DNA from: Haematococcus lacustris
Taxonomy: Eukaryota > Chlorophyta > Chlorophyceae > Chlamydomonadales > Haematococcaceae
Assembly (NCBI GenBank): GCA_030144725.1
Contig: JASKMD010000019.1
Coordinates: 5,054,985-5,118,984, forward strand
Length of the DNA: 64,000 nt
Reading direction: 5' to 3'
A program made the translations under genes and the position numbers. Shown piece after piece: positions 48,581 to 60,332 of the stretch (the stretch's first letter is position 1; every line of letters starts with the position of its first letter). The notes beneath the pieces were generated by a model. That model was given only the letters and a program-made list of their open reading frames with translations, was not told where the DNA came from and did not search any database.

Positions 48581-49635
48581 ACGCTTGCAGCAGAAGGGGG
48601 TCACACTTTCTTAGCTGTACCCGATTGCATGGACCACATGGAATGGTGACACAATGGCGTGTTGCATGTGCATGTGCTCTGCAGGCTGCCACACTGCCCT
48701 GCCCCACTGGTTGAACATGCTGTTGTCTGGCCACCCCTGTGCCCATGCTGGACCATGCTGGTGTTGCTTTTTGTCTCTGTACATGCCTGTCAGACTGGAC
48801 ATGCATTCACTCCCCACCAAGTAGATGCATTGCCAGGACTACGCGACCTCCATGCACAAGTACACACATCACACAGTACTGAGCGCTCCTGACCTGCTCT
48901 TCACTGCCCTGTGCCTCTTGCCTTAGCAGCCTCTGGTAGCCCTGCCTGACCAGTTGGCGCTACACTGAGTTTGTCACCATGTGCTGATGGCCATGTGGGT
49001 TCTATGTTTGAATTAGGCAGCCTCGGACCTCACCACCCAAGGTGGAGGGTAGAGCAGGTGTTCATGAGCAGGTGTGTTGTGTGCGGGGTTAGCATGGACT
49101 TCCATGCTGGTTGTGAGGATGCTGGTTTGGTGAGGTGGTGTCTCTGAGAATGGGGGTGAGGTCAGGGCCACAGGGAAGGCTATTTGCAACATCCCAGCTT
49201 CAAATGGAATCTGGGTCCGAAATGGTGTTGTCGCTGTCATCTAGCAGAGAGGGAGGGAAGCAGGGTAGGTGCATGCGTTGTGACATCATTGGCAGTGGAT
49301 GCTTTAGGTATTCTAGGTTGAGAGTCAGGGAGTGAGAGAATACATGTCATACAGCTGACGTGGTTCCTTGGTCGTGTGTACTAGGTCGGCAGAGGAAAGT
49401 TGTCATGTCGGTGTGTGCTAAACCTGTCCTGTATCTAGCATCTAGTTTAACATATTTACAAGCCCGTATCTAACCCTATGATTTTCCATAAGGGCAGCAC
49501 CTAGCGGCACAATGACTCGGATGACGCGCTAGAGCGCCGTCAAGCAAAGAAGTAACCGGCAGAACGTACGCGATCGACTGATCTCCGTGCACAGCGATGC
49601 ATCACACCGCATGACTAGTATGACACCCTCATTGG
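48581..49635. other. Region with no recognised gene
   Basis: No exon or domain recognised. This may be intron or flank of the degenerate gene to the left. Confidence 0.3.
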
Positions 49636-49874
49636 CACTGTCAGGCGTTCCCAACTACCTGAAAACCACCCCCTTGTGATAGGAAGCCCGTATCTCCGCA
49701 GCCACTCAGTCAAAAATATATGTAAACAGTGCTTTGAACAGAAGAGACTCAAAGCTACGAGATGGCCGACGCAGCAAAAACTATCTCGCTCTCAGCGATG
49801 CTCAGTGCCTGCCCAAAGATCGACATTTGAATTCATGCGATTTCGCCCCATGCGAGGCGCGCCGCACTAGCACG
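49636..49874. repeat. 239-bp direct repeat, copy 1
   Basis: Starts CACTGTCAGGCGTTCCCAAC and ends GCCGCACTAGCACG. Copy 2 at 51685-51912 is identical apart from one C/T difference and an 11-bp deletion (GCAGCAAAAAC). The pair is about 2 kb apart in the same orientation, as LTRs would be, but no 5'-TG..CA-3' ends or target duplication are visible. Confidence 0.85.
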
Positions 49875-51684
49875 ACACGCACTGACACGCTCATTGACAC
49901 TGACCCCGTTTCCAGAGCCGGAGCCGGAGCCAGAGCCGGAGCTAGAGCCCGAGCAAAGAGCCAGAGCCGGAGCCGGAGCACCCAAAGAGCCCAGAAATGG
50001 CTCAAACCGCCGGCCAACCGAATGCTCCGCCGACCCCCGTTTCCAATGAAAGTGCCAAGAGCCGGAGCCAGGAGCCAGATTTGCTCCTAGATGCGCTCTT
50101 GGGAGCCCCATGCAGTCCCTTCGGGCTCTGCGGCTCGAGGGCCACGGAGCTCGGAGCCGGAGCCGGAGCCCAAAAATAATTTTCTTGCATCGAACAGGGC
50201 TCCCAACAGGGCTCGCAACAGGGCTCCCAGGAGGAGTGGGACGACCAGCAAGATGAGTTGTTTGCGAAGCAGACGTTTGCCCAGGTCTAGGGCAAGACCA
50301 ACGGGGACGAGATGTTGTCTGCATCCTTAAATGAGAATCCAGCGCGCCTAGGAGGCCGCAAGATCCCTGAACAGGTCCTGAACAGAGCCGCCTACGCCGA
50401 AGCTGGTTGCGTAGCCGTCTGGAAGTGGAACGCAAGGCGCACAGGCAAGGACCTTTAGCTAGAACACCAAAGCAGCAAAACATGTTGCAAGAGTCGCAAG
50501 CAGCAAGCAGCAAGAGCAAGCAGCAAGCATCAAGAGCTAGCAGCAGCATACAAGCAACATCTTGGCAATTGCATGTTGTTGTTGATGATGTTGTTGTTGT
50601 TCCAGGTGGTGGTGAGGAGGATGAGTTCTGGAAGCTGATCAGCAGTTGCCATCTTGCCATAGCTCACAGGTTGCCATCTTGCCATAGCTCCACATCTTGC
50701 CATTGCAGCTCCACGTCCGCTCACCTCCCCCAACCACGGGGTCAGCGGTGGTGCACGCAAACGCCCATCACCAGGTCTTGCACGTGCTTGGTGGGGCCCA
50801 TCACCAGGGTGCACGTGCTTGGTGGGGCGGCTTGGTGGGGCGGCTAGGCTGCAGCCTGGTGGGTTGAAGGGGGTGCTGCCTGGTGGGGCGCCTGGGCTGC
50901 AGCTTGGTGGAATGCACGTGCTTGGTGGGTTGCAGGGGGTGTTGCCTGGTGGGGTGCTGGGCGTGGGTTTTTCCCCTTGGGCCAATGGGGCCGCCCAGCC
51001 AATGGGGAGCAGTAGCGGGGAGATCGTTGGCTCCCATCACCCCTCACGGCACGCAGGCCACAGGTCACAGTTATGTCAGCATGATGTTGGGTCTCTATAG
51101 CTCATCTGTTGGGTTATATAATGCCACATTGTGTAGGTATTCCTGTGACCTGGTGACCTGTGACTGGTAATCCTGTGACCCACGGTGTAAGCAAGTCCCA
51201 CTGTTTAAGTCCCACTGTGTCAGTCTTGTGACAAGCCTCTGCGACAAGCCTCTGTGACACGGTAAGGATATTGGGTTAAAATGTCTTGTAGTCCCTGGGC
51301 ACTTTCCAGTATTCGCTAAGACGGTTATAGCGCCCGCGCAAGGTTCCGACGTCAAAGCAAGTCAGGCATCGGACATGTCCCCAAACATCGGCCACGCCCT
51401 TGCCTTGTGCCCTCCGTTTGAAACCACTCCACAATCAAGACGATGACCCGGGCTATCTGCTGCCTCCACCGCCGACGTGCAGCCTGGCGTCGTGCGTCCA
51501 TTTGTAAAAGCAGGCGCGGGGTGGATAGCGGAGCTGCCCTTAGCTGCGGCTGCGGGGCTGCGGGATGGGCAGGCAACCACCTTAACGACCGGGCTCTTTC
51601 CATTGGAAACGGGGTCGCCGGAGCACCCAAAAAGTGAGATCTAGCTCTGGCTCTGGCTCCGGCTCTGGCCCATTGGAAACGGGT
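49875..51684. other. Interior between the 239-bp repeats
   Basis: Contains GAGCCG-type hexamers (about 49915-49980 and 50145-50170) and their inverted counterpart at about 51590-51665, around shared CCCGTTTCCA words, so the ends of the interior are partly inverted copies of one another. A run of CTTGGTGGGG words lies at 50740-50960. The minus-strand reading at 51352-51640 (RRRWRQQIARVIVLIVEWFQ) may be a remnant of an element gene. No reverse transcriptase or integrase is seen. Confidence 0.45.
50740..50965 (+). repeat. CTTGGTGGGG-type tandem words
   Basis: Repeated CACGTGCTTGGTGGGG and GCAGCTTGGTGGG words with irregular spacing. The derived ORFs are repetitive (PTRQHPLQP) and not believable genes. 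Confidence 0.75.
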
Positions 51685-51912
51685 CACTGTCAGGCGTTCC
51701 CAACTACCTGAAAACCACCCCCCTGTGATAGGAAGCCCGTATCTCCGCAGCCACTCAGTCAAAAATATATGTAAACAGTGCTTTGAACAGAAGAGACTCA
51801 AAGCTACGAGATGGCCGACTATCTCGCTCTCAGCGATGCTCAGTGCCTGCCCAAAGATCGACATTTGAATTCATGCGATTTCGCCCCATGCGAGGCGCGC
51901 CGCACTAGCACG
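51685..51912. repeat. 239-bp direct repeat, copy 2
   Basis: The 228-bp copy lacking 11 bp. On the minus strand it cuts the exon of the coiled-coil gene that runs down from 53173: the reading changes from ALQVPLTT into repeat sequence exactly at the boundary near 51912. So the repeat inserted into, or truncated, that gene. Confidence 0.85.
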
Positions 51913-53662
51913 CTTCGCCACACTGTTGTGAGTGGCACCTGCAACGCGCAGCAGCAGTCGGAACATGTTTTGCTTTGGGCATGTGGACGCGACGACGGCA
52001 GTCGTGACAGCTGGATACCACTATTAGCAATTGGAGCTGCTGCTGGCGCTAGTGCATTACCAGTTGCTCTACTACGCTGAAACAAGGTGCTAGGTGCAGT
52101 ACGTGGTGTTGTCTCACCTTGCTTTGCTGCCCTCGACTTGTTAGCTGCAGGTGCCTCACGCTTACGTGACGTGCTTGCCGCTGCCAGCTGTTGCTGCTGC
52201 TGAGGGGGTGCACCAGCAGGCACAGCCAGCTCAGGGATGGTGCCTGCAGGTGTCAGCTGCTGCTAAGGGGGCGCATGACATGCGGTTATCCCCAGCCTCA
52301 GGCCCCCCTCAGCCCCCCTCCAGCCCCCCCCTCCCACCCCCTCCCACTCCCTTCCACCCCCTTCCACCCCCTTCCACTCTCTCCCAGCCCCTTCCCACCC
52401 ACGCCACCCTGCCTTCCCCTTTGCATCTTACCAAGGGTCTTGCGCCGCATGTAGGTGGACACGATTTGGAATTCACGCCCAACTGTGGATATGTTGCCTG
52501 GCCGGGGTGGGTTGGGGAGGACGCACTGCTCAGAGACGAAGAATTGCCGGCACTTGGAGAGGGCACGGCGGCTGACACCGGTCTCTAGATGCAACCTGAC
52601 GGTGCTCAAGCAGTGGTGAGCATTATAGGGTGCAGTCCTGGCTGCTGGCCTCCCCACAGGGCCCTCTTGAGTTGGAATGACGATGTCTGTTGGTGAGGGT
52701 GCGAGGCCGGCTGGGCTCAGCTGCTCTGCCATGCTGCCCATGGGCCGGCCATGGCTATCCAGCCTTCCGTAGCCAGCCCCTGCACACCGCCTCAACACCT
52801 CCACTGAGACGGGGTGCTGCTCCAAATCCAGCAGCTGCTGCTTCTGCTTGAAGGTGAGTTGGGAGTGGTGGGGGCGGCGTTTGTGCCGGTAGTTATGCAC
52901 CTGACACTTGAGGCTGCGTCGAGCAGCCCGTAGGGAGTGATTGGTAGCTGCTGTTCTGGATGCCACCTGCTGCAAAGCCGTATGCTCATCTTGCAGGCGT
53001 TGGTGTGCTGCCTGCAGGTCGTCTAGGTCGCCCTGCAACCCATCCACGGTGCCCATGAGGGACTGCTCCACATCCCGCAGCCGCTGCACGTCAGCCTGCA
53101 GATCACGGTTTGTCGCTTGTGCCGTACAACCCTTGGCGACTTGGCGACTTGTTGAGTGCATAGAGCTGAGCACTCTTGGCCTTGCTTAATCTCTTCTTGG
53201 TTCTCTTCATGGTTAGGGATTGAGAGGTGGGTGGGTGAGATGCTGAGCGGGGCTACGGGCTTGGCTCGGTGGTCAGGGTGATGGGGGGTGATGGATACGG
53301 AGATGGGTGAAGGAGAGGTCGGGGAGAGGTAGGAGGCGAGGAGAAGGAGGGTTTAGGGGGGAGGAGGCTGATGGCAGGCTGGGATGAGGGGCTACTGGGA
53401 GCTGGGCGGGGTAGACGAGGTTGGGAGATGGTGGGTTAAGGTGTGTTGGTGGTGGCCATGTGGCGGAGTGGTCAGCAAAGCTCAGTCGGCTCCTCATGCA
53501 CCTGTAGCCATCAGCATGTGTACCTTGTAAGCGGTCCATCTTGTCACATACAAACCCAATGATTGAGTTGCATGGTGCCATGGACGCGTTGATGAGTATG
53601 CTACAAAAGATTCGTGTGAGGCCAGGCTGGTGTTCAATGGTTGAAAACATATAGCGGGTCAT
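51913..53662 (-). pseudogene. Coiled-coil mobile-element-type gene, truncated
   Basis: Exons on the minus strand: about 53662-53535 (TRYMFSTIEHQPGLTRIFCS, ending CDKMDRLQ, GTACAC donor), 53173-52433 and about 52265-51913. The second is the main exon: a coiled coil (RDLQADVQRLRDVEQSLMGT), a basic linker (RHKRRPHHSQLTFKQKQQLL), then a globular part (YNAHHCLSTVRLHLETGVSR, CRQFFVSEQCVLPNPP), ending at STYMRRKTLG with a GTAAGA donor. The third is low complexity (LTPAGTIPELAVPAG) and runs into the 239-bp repeat at 51912, where the gene is cut. I do not recognise the family. The coiled-coil plus His/Cys-bearing globular part resembles transposon accessory or transposase genes. Confidence 0.5.
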
Positions 53663-54902
53663 AGCTGGAGGGGGTGTCTAGTCCCTACTGTGCCGCCCAC
53701 CATTACAGCGATACAGCGATGTCGCACACGAATTCGAGTTTCTTCACATCCTCGCCAAGCGGCCTGCACCATCAAGAAGCTCGCGCAGCCATGTTTGCCG
53801 GACTTCGGTGGTGTGCGCCACCAACATGTCGTGCATCGCTAACGGATAGCCAAGGACGTAGCTTACCAGTGTAGCTAACCACGGTCTGCGATTGGGACAC
53901 ATCCGGGGTCACATGTGGCTGCCCGCATCGAAAGACTCCGATGGCAATTCCAGTCGGACATTAAACGCGCAATATCGCATTGCAGCAGACGCAGCAAACG
54001 TTACATCAAATGATGGAGTAGATGGGCTGCAGTTGCATGAAGATTACCAACCCCATGTTGGGAACGCCTGATTGACACCCCGAAACGTCTTTATTCCGTT
54101 GCATTGCATGAAAGAGTGAAAGAACACAAAGTCACAACCCTGGTTACCACAGGCACCACTAGAAGAGGTGGGTATGTCCCAGCTGGCCATGACCATGCCG
54201 CTGCAAGCCATCACCCCGCTGCCCCGGTGAGTGTGAGGCATGGGGGCGAGCTGCCTCAGGTCCAACTTGCTGCGCACGGACAACATGCCTTTGTACTGAG
54301 GGCTTTGGCTAACCCATTGTAAGACACCTGGTGGGGTTGCAGCAGTAGGGGCCTGCTGATCAGCTGCTCGACTGCTCAGCTGCTCAGTTGCTTCACACTG
54401 CGGAGCTTCCTGGAAGCATCCCCAGGGCTGTGTTGAAACCTTGACACGACATGGTGAAATGTTGATTGCCGCCAACTTACTCGCACGTGCTCACACAATA
54501 GCGTCAAATGGCGACTCTCGGACCCCTCACCGCACCTTCCTGGATCCCTTGCATCAGCAGCGCCCGAGATGCGACGGGGGCGAACGGCGGGCGTTTGGCT
54601 GGCTCTGTGTCATTAAAGCTGTGATTGAGAAGCTGGGTAGTTCAGGTCAGACGGCATCTGTTGCTTGGCTTATTTTCTTTAGTTGTGTTACAGCCTGCAT
54701 TTAAACCTGCCTTGCATTATCCTGCAAATCATCAGTGCAACCACCCTACCCGTGACAGCTTCCGTTGCATGTCCAGTCAGCCAAGGCCATCAAGTAGTAG
54801 GAGAGACCTGACTTGCATCTGCTGCTTGGCAGCCCCTCACCCGACCGTGATGCAGGTCACAACCCCTTGTCTGCAGCCTGCTTGCATCGCTTGGAGGACA
54901 GC
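53663..54902. other. Region with no clear gene
   Basis: Contains the 30-base match to 27735-27764 at 54034-54063. A minus-strand reading at 54475-54044 (VLQWVSQSPQYKGMLSVRSK) could be an exon but has no recognised domain. The last 100 bases may hold the 5' end of the next plus-strand gene. Confidence 0.35.
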
Positions 54903-57900
54903 ATGGCTTGCATGAAAAGTGATGGTGACTGTGGAGGCGGAGCTGGACCAGCTCATGAGCCCCTGGATCCAGCTGGTGCAGAGGAGAGCGTCAGTGACAG
55001 TGACAGCGGCCAAGGTACGCCAGACCAGCAGCTGCCCAGCTTAGCAGGCTGCAACACAACTAAAGAAAATAAGCCAGCTCAGCAGGCTGAGCAGGCTGGC
55101 AGGCAGCTGTGTCAGGCAGTGGCTGGGTACAGGCAGTGGCTGGGTGCAGCAAGGCAGTTTGGGAGTGCCGGCCGCAGCTGAGAGCAGCCATAGTGGAAGG
55201 TGGGCTGCAGCTGAGTGCAGCTGTTGGGTAGAGGGCGGCTAGCAGATGGTGGATGAATTGTCAGGGCTCTGAGTTAAGCAAGATCTGAGGTTGCAGCGCC
55301 AGGGCGGGATCTGCCATAGCCTAGGCATGTGCAGCCAGCATGCAAGTACTCACTGCCCAGCCAGCACCCAGGCTGGGTCCTTGGGGAGGCAGCTGCTGTG
55401 ACCCCAGCGACCTGGTGAGGAGGTGTATCAGGAGAGGCAGCTGTTGTGCATGCAGCCTGGGCAGGGGGGTATGCCCCTATGTGCCAGGTCTTTCACACGC
55501 CAGGTCTCTGCACACCAGCTGCAGCAACTGCAGTGTGTGGCTGCCAGCTTGGGCCACACAGTCTGTGTGCAGGAACACTGAGCCTGCTCAGCCTTCTCCC
55601 TCACTGGCCTGACAAGGCAGACCCTTAGCCTGCTCAGCCCCGCCCTCATCCGCAGGGTTGTTGTGCACGGCTCATTCTCATGACACATTTTCACGGGCAT
55701 CTGTTGGGGTCTGTTGGGTTGGGGTCTGTTGGGTCAGTGAGCCTGTTGAGCCTGTTGAGCACCCTTTGCACTGGCCCCCACTGGCCTGACAAGGCACGCC
55801 CTCAGCACAGACAAGGTACCCCACAGTCTATGAGCCTGCACAGCGGCTCACTCATGGGCCCGACATCATCGACACTTCACTCATCGACCTGATACGGCAG
55901 AACCAGGTCCTCTCACCAGGGGACTTACTGGGCCTGCGAAGGCAAAAACATGGTGTTTTCTGCAGCACATTTCACAAAGTGATGAACAAAGCCCAGCTGG
56001 GTGACGCCCTGACCAACGGCTGTGGGGTCGGTGTCCTAGCGCACGCAGCAGTGTCCTAGCAGGTGCCAAGGTATCCTGCTCCGCTTCGCCCTGTGCCCCT
56101 GAACTGCGCCCCAGACGACTTGCTCCGCCACCTGCTGGCCATCATCCCCCGCTACGGCTGTGGCCAGCTGCCTACACAGCCCTCCTCCAGCCGGCCCAAC
56201 CGCTCTCCCGCCCACCCACCCCACCCGCCCCACCCGCCCCACCCTAACCCCCTGACTACCAGCAGTTGTTCAAGTGCCCCAGCGTCACCCTCCCTCACCA
56301 CCACCACCCCGGCCCTGCCTGGCTGCACCCCCTCCCCTCTCTCCCTCCCCTCCCTCCCTAGCTGCCCCTCCCCCTGGGTGTCCCCGACGCAGCCCCAACT
56401 GCCGGCCCCCCTGCTCCTGCACTCCTATAGCAGCCCTGGCTTGCCCAAACAGGGGTGTGGGGTGTGTGAGGTGTGCCTGGACCCCGGCCTGCTGCACCTG
56501 CCCTGCCTAAGGGAGGACCTCCTGGCAGGTGAGCTGGCCGCGTCTTGGCGAGGAAAGGGGCAGGGAGCTGTGTGGGATGTTTGGGCGGTGGCAGCAGGAA
56601 GCTGGTGAGCTGGTAGTGCAGTGCTGTGCTGTGCTGTGTGGGTCCTACTGCCAAGCAGCCATGTGAGGCTGATGGTTGAGTTTGTCCGCAGCAACACCCG
56701 CAGTGTCACCGGGCAGGCTTGCAGGGTATGTTAGGGGATGAGGTCACCCAGCATGTGCATCAGGTGAATTCGACAGTATACCCTGGGTGGGTCACACGCT
56801 GTGTCACGCTACCCTGGATACCCTGGGTGGGTCACACACTGTGAGGGTTGTATCACACGCTGTGTCACGCTATGAGGGTTGTGTCACACGCTTTGAGGTG
56901 GAGGCGATGTTGCAGCAGCCTGTGGGAGGTGAAGCGCATTAGAGGGCAGCGTGTGCTCAATACTGTGTCTGACATGCTGCAAGTGAGAGGGAGAGCGGAC
57001 GCGCACCTTCACATCGCTGACCATGCACCGCATGGACTCGCCTGATGCGCCCCCTGCCCGTCTCCATAACCTTTCAAAAGTTGTGTGCCTCTCCCGCCCC
57101 CGAAGGAGACCTCACTGCCCCACATCCAGTCAAGACCCCTACCCGTCCAACCCCTTGTGCATGAGTCCCACTGTCCCTGCTTGCACCATGCGCCCTGCAG
57201 GTGTGACCCAAGCCCAGTGCTCTGACCCTCACGTGCGACCCCAGGCAGCCGCAGCGGGCCGCAAGCGAGCCTACGCGGGCAAGTCCCAAGGCCACGCCGC
57301 CCGCAACACCCTCCACCAGCTGGTAGCAGGGCAGGGGAGCCTACCCCTGGTCCATCCCTCGCTCCTCCAACCCCCCTCAGACCGCCAGACACTATCAGAG
57401 CATTTTGGCTCTCACACCGAATTGTCTGACAATCTGGCATCTGGTGTCGACAACAGCCATCGCTATGAACCTGCTGACATGAAGACGCCCCTGACATCCC
57501 ACCACGCCCACGCCCCCGCCCCATCCTCTGCTCCTCCTCCTTCCCACCAGCCTCCCCGCTCCCCCTCCCATGGCCCCCCTGCTAGCCACCTTCCTCCCAG
57601 CTGCCATGGCGCTCACCCGGCCCCCTCTCCATCACCCCCACAGCTGGTTGGCGTGGAATGGATTCGGCAGCAGCACCTGCTGAGGCAGCAGCAGCCATGG
57701 CCAGCCCACCTCAGCACGCTGGGCACTGCCCCAACTGGCCTCGCAGCGGCACGCGTGATGGCGGCTGCCATGGCGCAGCCAGACAAGGTCGCGGGGCCAG
57801 GCACTCCTGCTGGCTATGCTCCTGTGGTGATAAATCATGCGGCCCGCTATCAGCCTGACAGCCTGGCAGCAGAGCTGGACCCACACGGTAGTCTGTTTGC

Positions 57901-59784
57901 TCACTCGGGGGACAAGGTGAGACATCTGGTGCTGGTGAACCTGGCTTACACATCGTCATCGTCACATCTTCACATGATCATCATCTATAGACGCAAGAAA
58001 GAAAGGGAGCATTGCCGCAAACTGTCATTACATGGAGTGACCTGCAACTAAGTGTGGCTACACAACAAAGGTGCATTGTCGAAAGTCGTTGCCGAAGTGG
58101 GAGGCCTCAAAAGCTGAGTCCAATGAGAGGCAGGGGTTAGCAGGCCCAGGGGCGATCCTCCCCTTACCAGCTCCCCTCAAGCCAGCCTCCCCTCATGCTG
58201 CCCTGACAATCTACCCCCGCAGCCGCACCACCCCAAACACGCCGTGTTGCTCCCAAGGTTGGGTAGGGCAGGGGGTGGGGGCGCGATTGCTGGGCTGGGA
58301 TAGGGCTTGAATCCCTGCCACATACGAGGCGGCAAGGCAGCAGGGTGGGTGGCACGTCCAGGTCTAGGGCCTTGACTTCACAATTGACCACCTCTCTCAT
58401 CCACGCTCCCCTCTCCCTCCACTCCACACATATCCGCTGCCATATCCTACTTGTCAGCCATGGTTAGGCTGAGCTGGGCGTGGAAGGCAGTTTAGGCAGT
58501 GTAGGCGGTGGGCCTGGCACTGGTGACAGTGGCGAGCAATAGGTGACTGCCGCTGGCCATGATCATGCACCATGCACATGATGCTACATCACTGCTCTGG
58601 AGCATGCACCAACATGATGATGCTGTAGGCGTTGCTGTAGGCGTCATTCTTGCATTTGATGTCAAGCGACAGTGTTTGGCACCATTGACAGGAGCAGCAG
58701 CTGGCCACCCGGGTCAGGAGCACCCAGGTTTGACTGCAATGGCCTGCGCCAATGAGTTGGGTTTGAACTGTATGGCTGTGCTCCCACTCCAGGTGCAGGA
58801 GCTGGCCACACGGGTGTGTGCGGCTGCAGTGTCCGGGGAGCCGTACCTAGCTTTCACGGTGAGGGGCGGTGAGGGGGTTGGTTCGGTTAAACATGGCAGA
58901 TTGGCGGAGTTGCGGGTGGGGGGGTAGGGGGGCTGCACGCATGCAACTACTCAGGACTATGTTTATGGTCCGGCGCAGTGCGTGGGGCTGCTGAGACCCC
59001 CTTGCAGGGGGCAGGGGGCAGGGGGCAGGGGGCAGGGGGCAGGGGGCAGAGGGCAGGAGTGCAGTTGGTTTCACGGTCCTTAACGATGGCTGCGACTCAA
59101 GATGGGTCCTCGTGGGCTCTGAGGCCTCGTGGTCCCTGAAGCCTAGCCTGGTAATAGTGATGGTGGTGCTATGCCAGGGCCAGGGCCAGGAAGGGGTGGC
59201 ATCCCAGGGCCAGGGTCAGTGGCCGAGGGAGGGAGGATGTAGTGCTGCTTGGACGGGGCGCCTGTGTGGAAGGCCTGGTGACTGGCAGGTGTTGAAGGGC
59301 GGGGGCACAGGCTGGTGTGGCTTCGTCAAGCAGCGTCGGGATAGGGGGGAGAGAATAGCAGATGTCAGGAGGAAGGGCGAGGGCGAAGGGTGGTCTGGTC
59401 GGGCAGGGCAGGGGCAGGGGTCACAGGGTGCGAGCTTGCAGCATAGACCAGGGAGCTGGAGTGATGGTGGTGTTGGCGGTGCTGATGCAGGAGCCTCGGC
59501 CTGCTCTGTGCGAGTGGTGCCAAGCCCCTGACCACACGGTTGGCAGCTGCCCGGTGTGGCTGCTGCTTGCGCCCAGTGCCACATCGCCCCCTCCCACCTC
59601 ACCCGTCCCCGGAGCCGAGCGTACACAGCAATCAGATCAAGCCGCCAGAACAGCCGGACACATGGCAAAGAAAATGAAGGTGTCGGGGACGTTAGCAGCG
59701 AGCGCAAGAACAGACGATGCGAGTGCGGCGGTTGCGGCGGTTTGGGCTGCGTCATTGGTGGTGCCTAATTTGGCTTGGGATTGA
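54903..59784 (+). CDS. Uncharacterised protein with CCHC zinc knuckle
   Basis: I do not recognise the family. Exons with compatible phases: 54903-55014 (acidic, EESVSDSDSGQ), 55827 to about 56033 (YEPAQRLTHGPDIIDTSLID, FCSTFHKVMNKAQLGDALTN), about 56070-56528 (VPRYPAPLRPVPLNCAPDDL, Pro-rich middle, GCGVCEVCLDPGLLHLPCLR), 56692-56725, 56919-56982 (LWEVKRIRGQRVLNTVSDML), 57245-57916 (AAAAGRKRAYAGKSQGHAAR, later EWIRQQHLLRQQQPWP), 58793-58858 (VQELATRVCAAAVSGEPYLA) and 59491-59784. The last exon has CEWCQAPDHTVGSC, an exact CX2CX4HX4C knuckle, and ends LAWD. TGTAA at 59991-59995 follows by 207 bases. The join near 56033-56070 would need a 36-base intron, so that part is unsure. More exons may exist. 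The zinc knuckle suggests nucleic-acid binding. Confidence 0.6.
58998..59055 (+). repeat. (GGGGGCA)n heptamer repeat
   Basis: Eight heptamers GGGGGCA/GGGCAGG in an intron of the CCHC gene. Confidence 0.85.
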
Positions 59785-60332
59785 AAAAGTTTGAGCACAC
59801 CCTGCCCTGATCTTGTCCGCCATATCATTCTGGTTCCTGTTATCAACGTTGACTTACGTTCGACACAGCAGAACATAACAGAACCTGAACCTCGCTGTCA
59901 AGTATGCATACGTTGTGGCACCATGATGCATTAGACATCTTTTCAAAGCTATGTTGCTGCCCTTCCAAAGTGTGCATGATCTATTCAACATGTAACTCAA
60001 ATACTAGCTGGGCAAGCCCCCCTCGCGTGCCCAAGGTTGTCAAGTCATGGGAACGACATGCCCATGACTAGGGAGCGGCATGTATCATGATGTATCATGA
60101 TACACGTATATGGACTATTAGGCATATCATGATACAAGTCATCTTGGCGACCTAGTTCGACTCTCGATAACCGCAGAATCTCAAGGGTATCGCATGTTGC
60201 TCGCAGCAAGTTGCTCGTAGCAACAGGTCGAAACTCACGAGTAGGGCTCATGAACGGGCTGCATTCGCTCTCAATGGGAGTGACAAGGCGCCGCAGCGTG
60301 AGACATTACAATATACACACGTCTTGGGCGAT
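59785..60332. other. 3' UTR of the CCHC gene and spacer
   Basis: TGTAA at 59991-59995 is the probable polyadenylation signal. The repeated TATCATGATACA words at 60080-60140 form short palindromes. No gene is seen. Confidence 0.4.
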
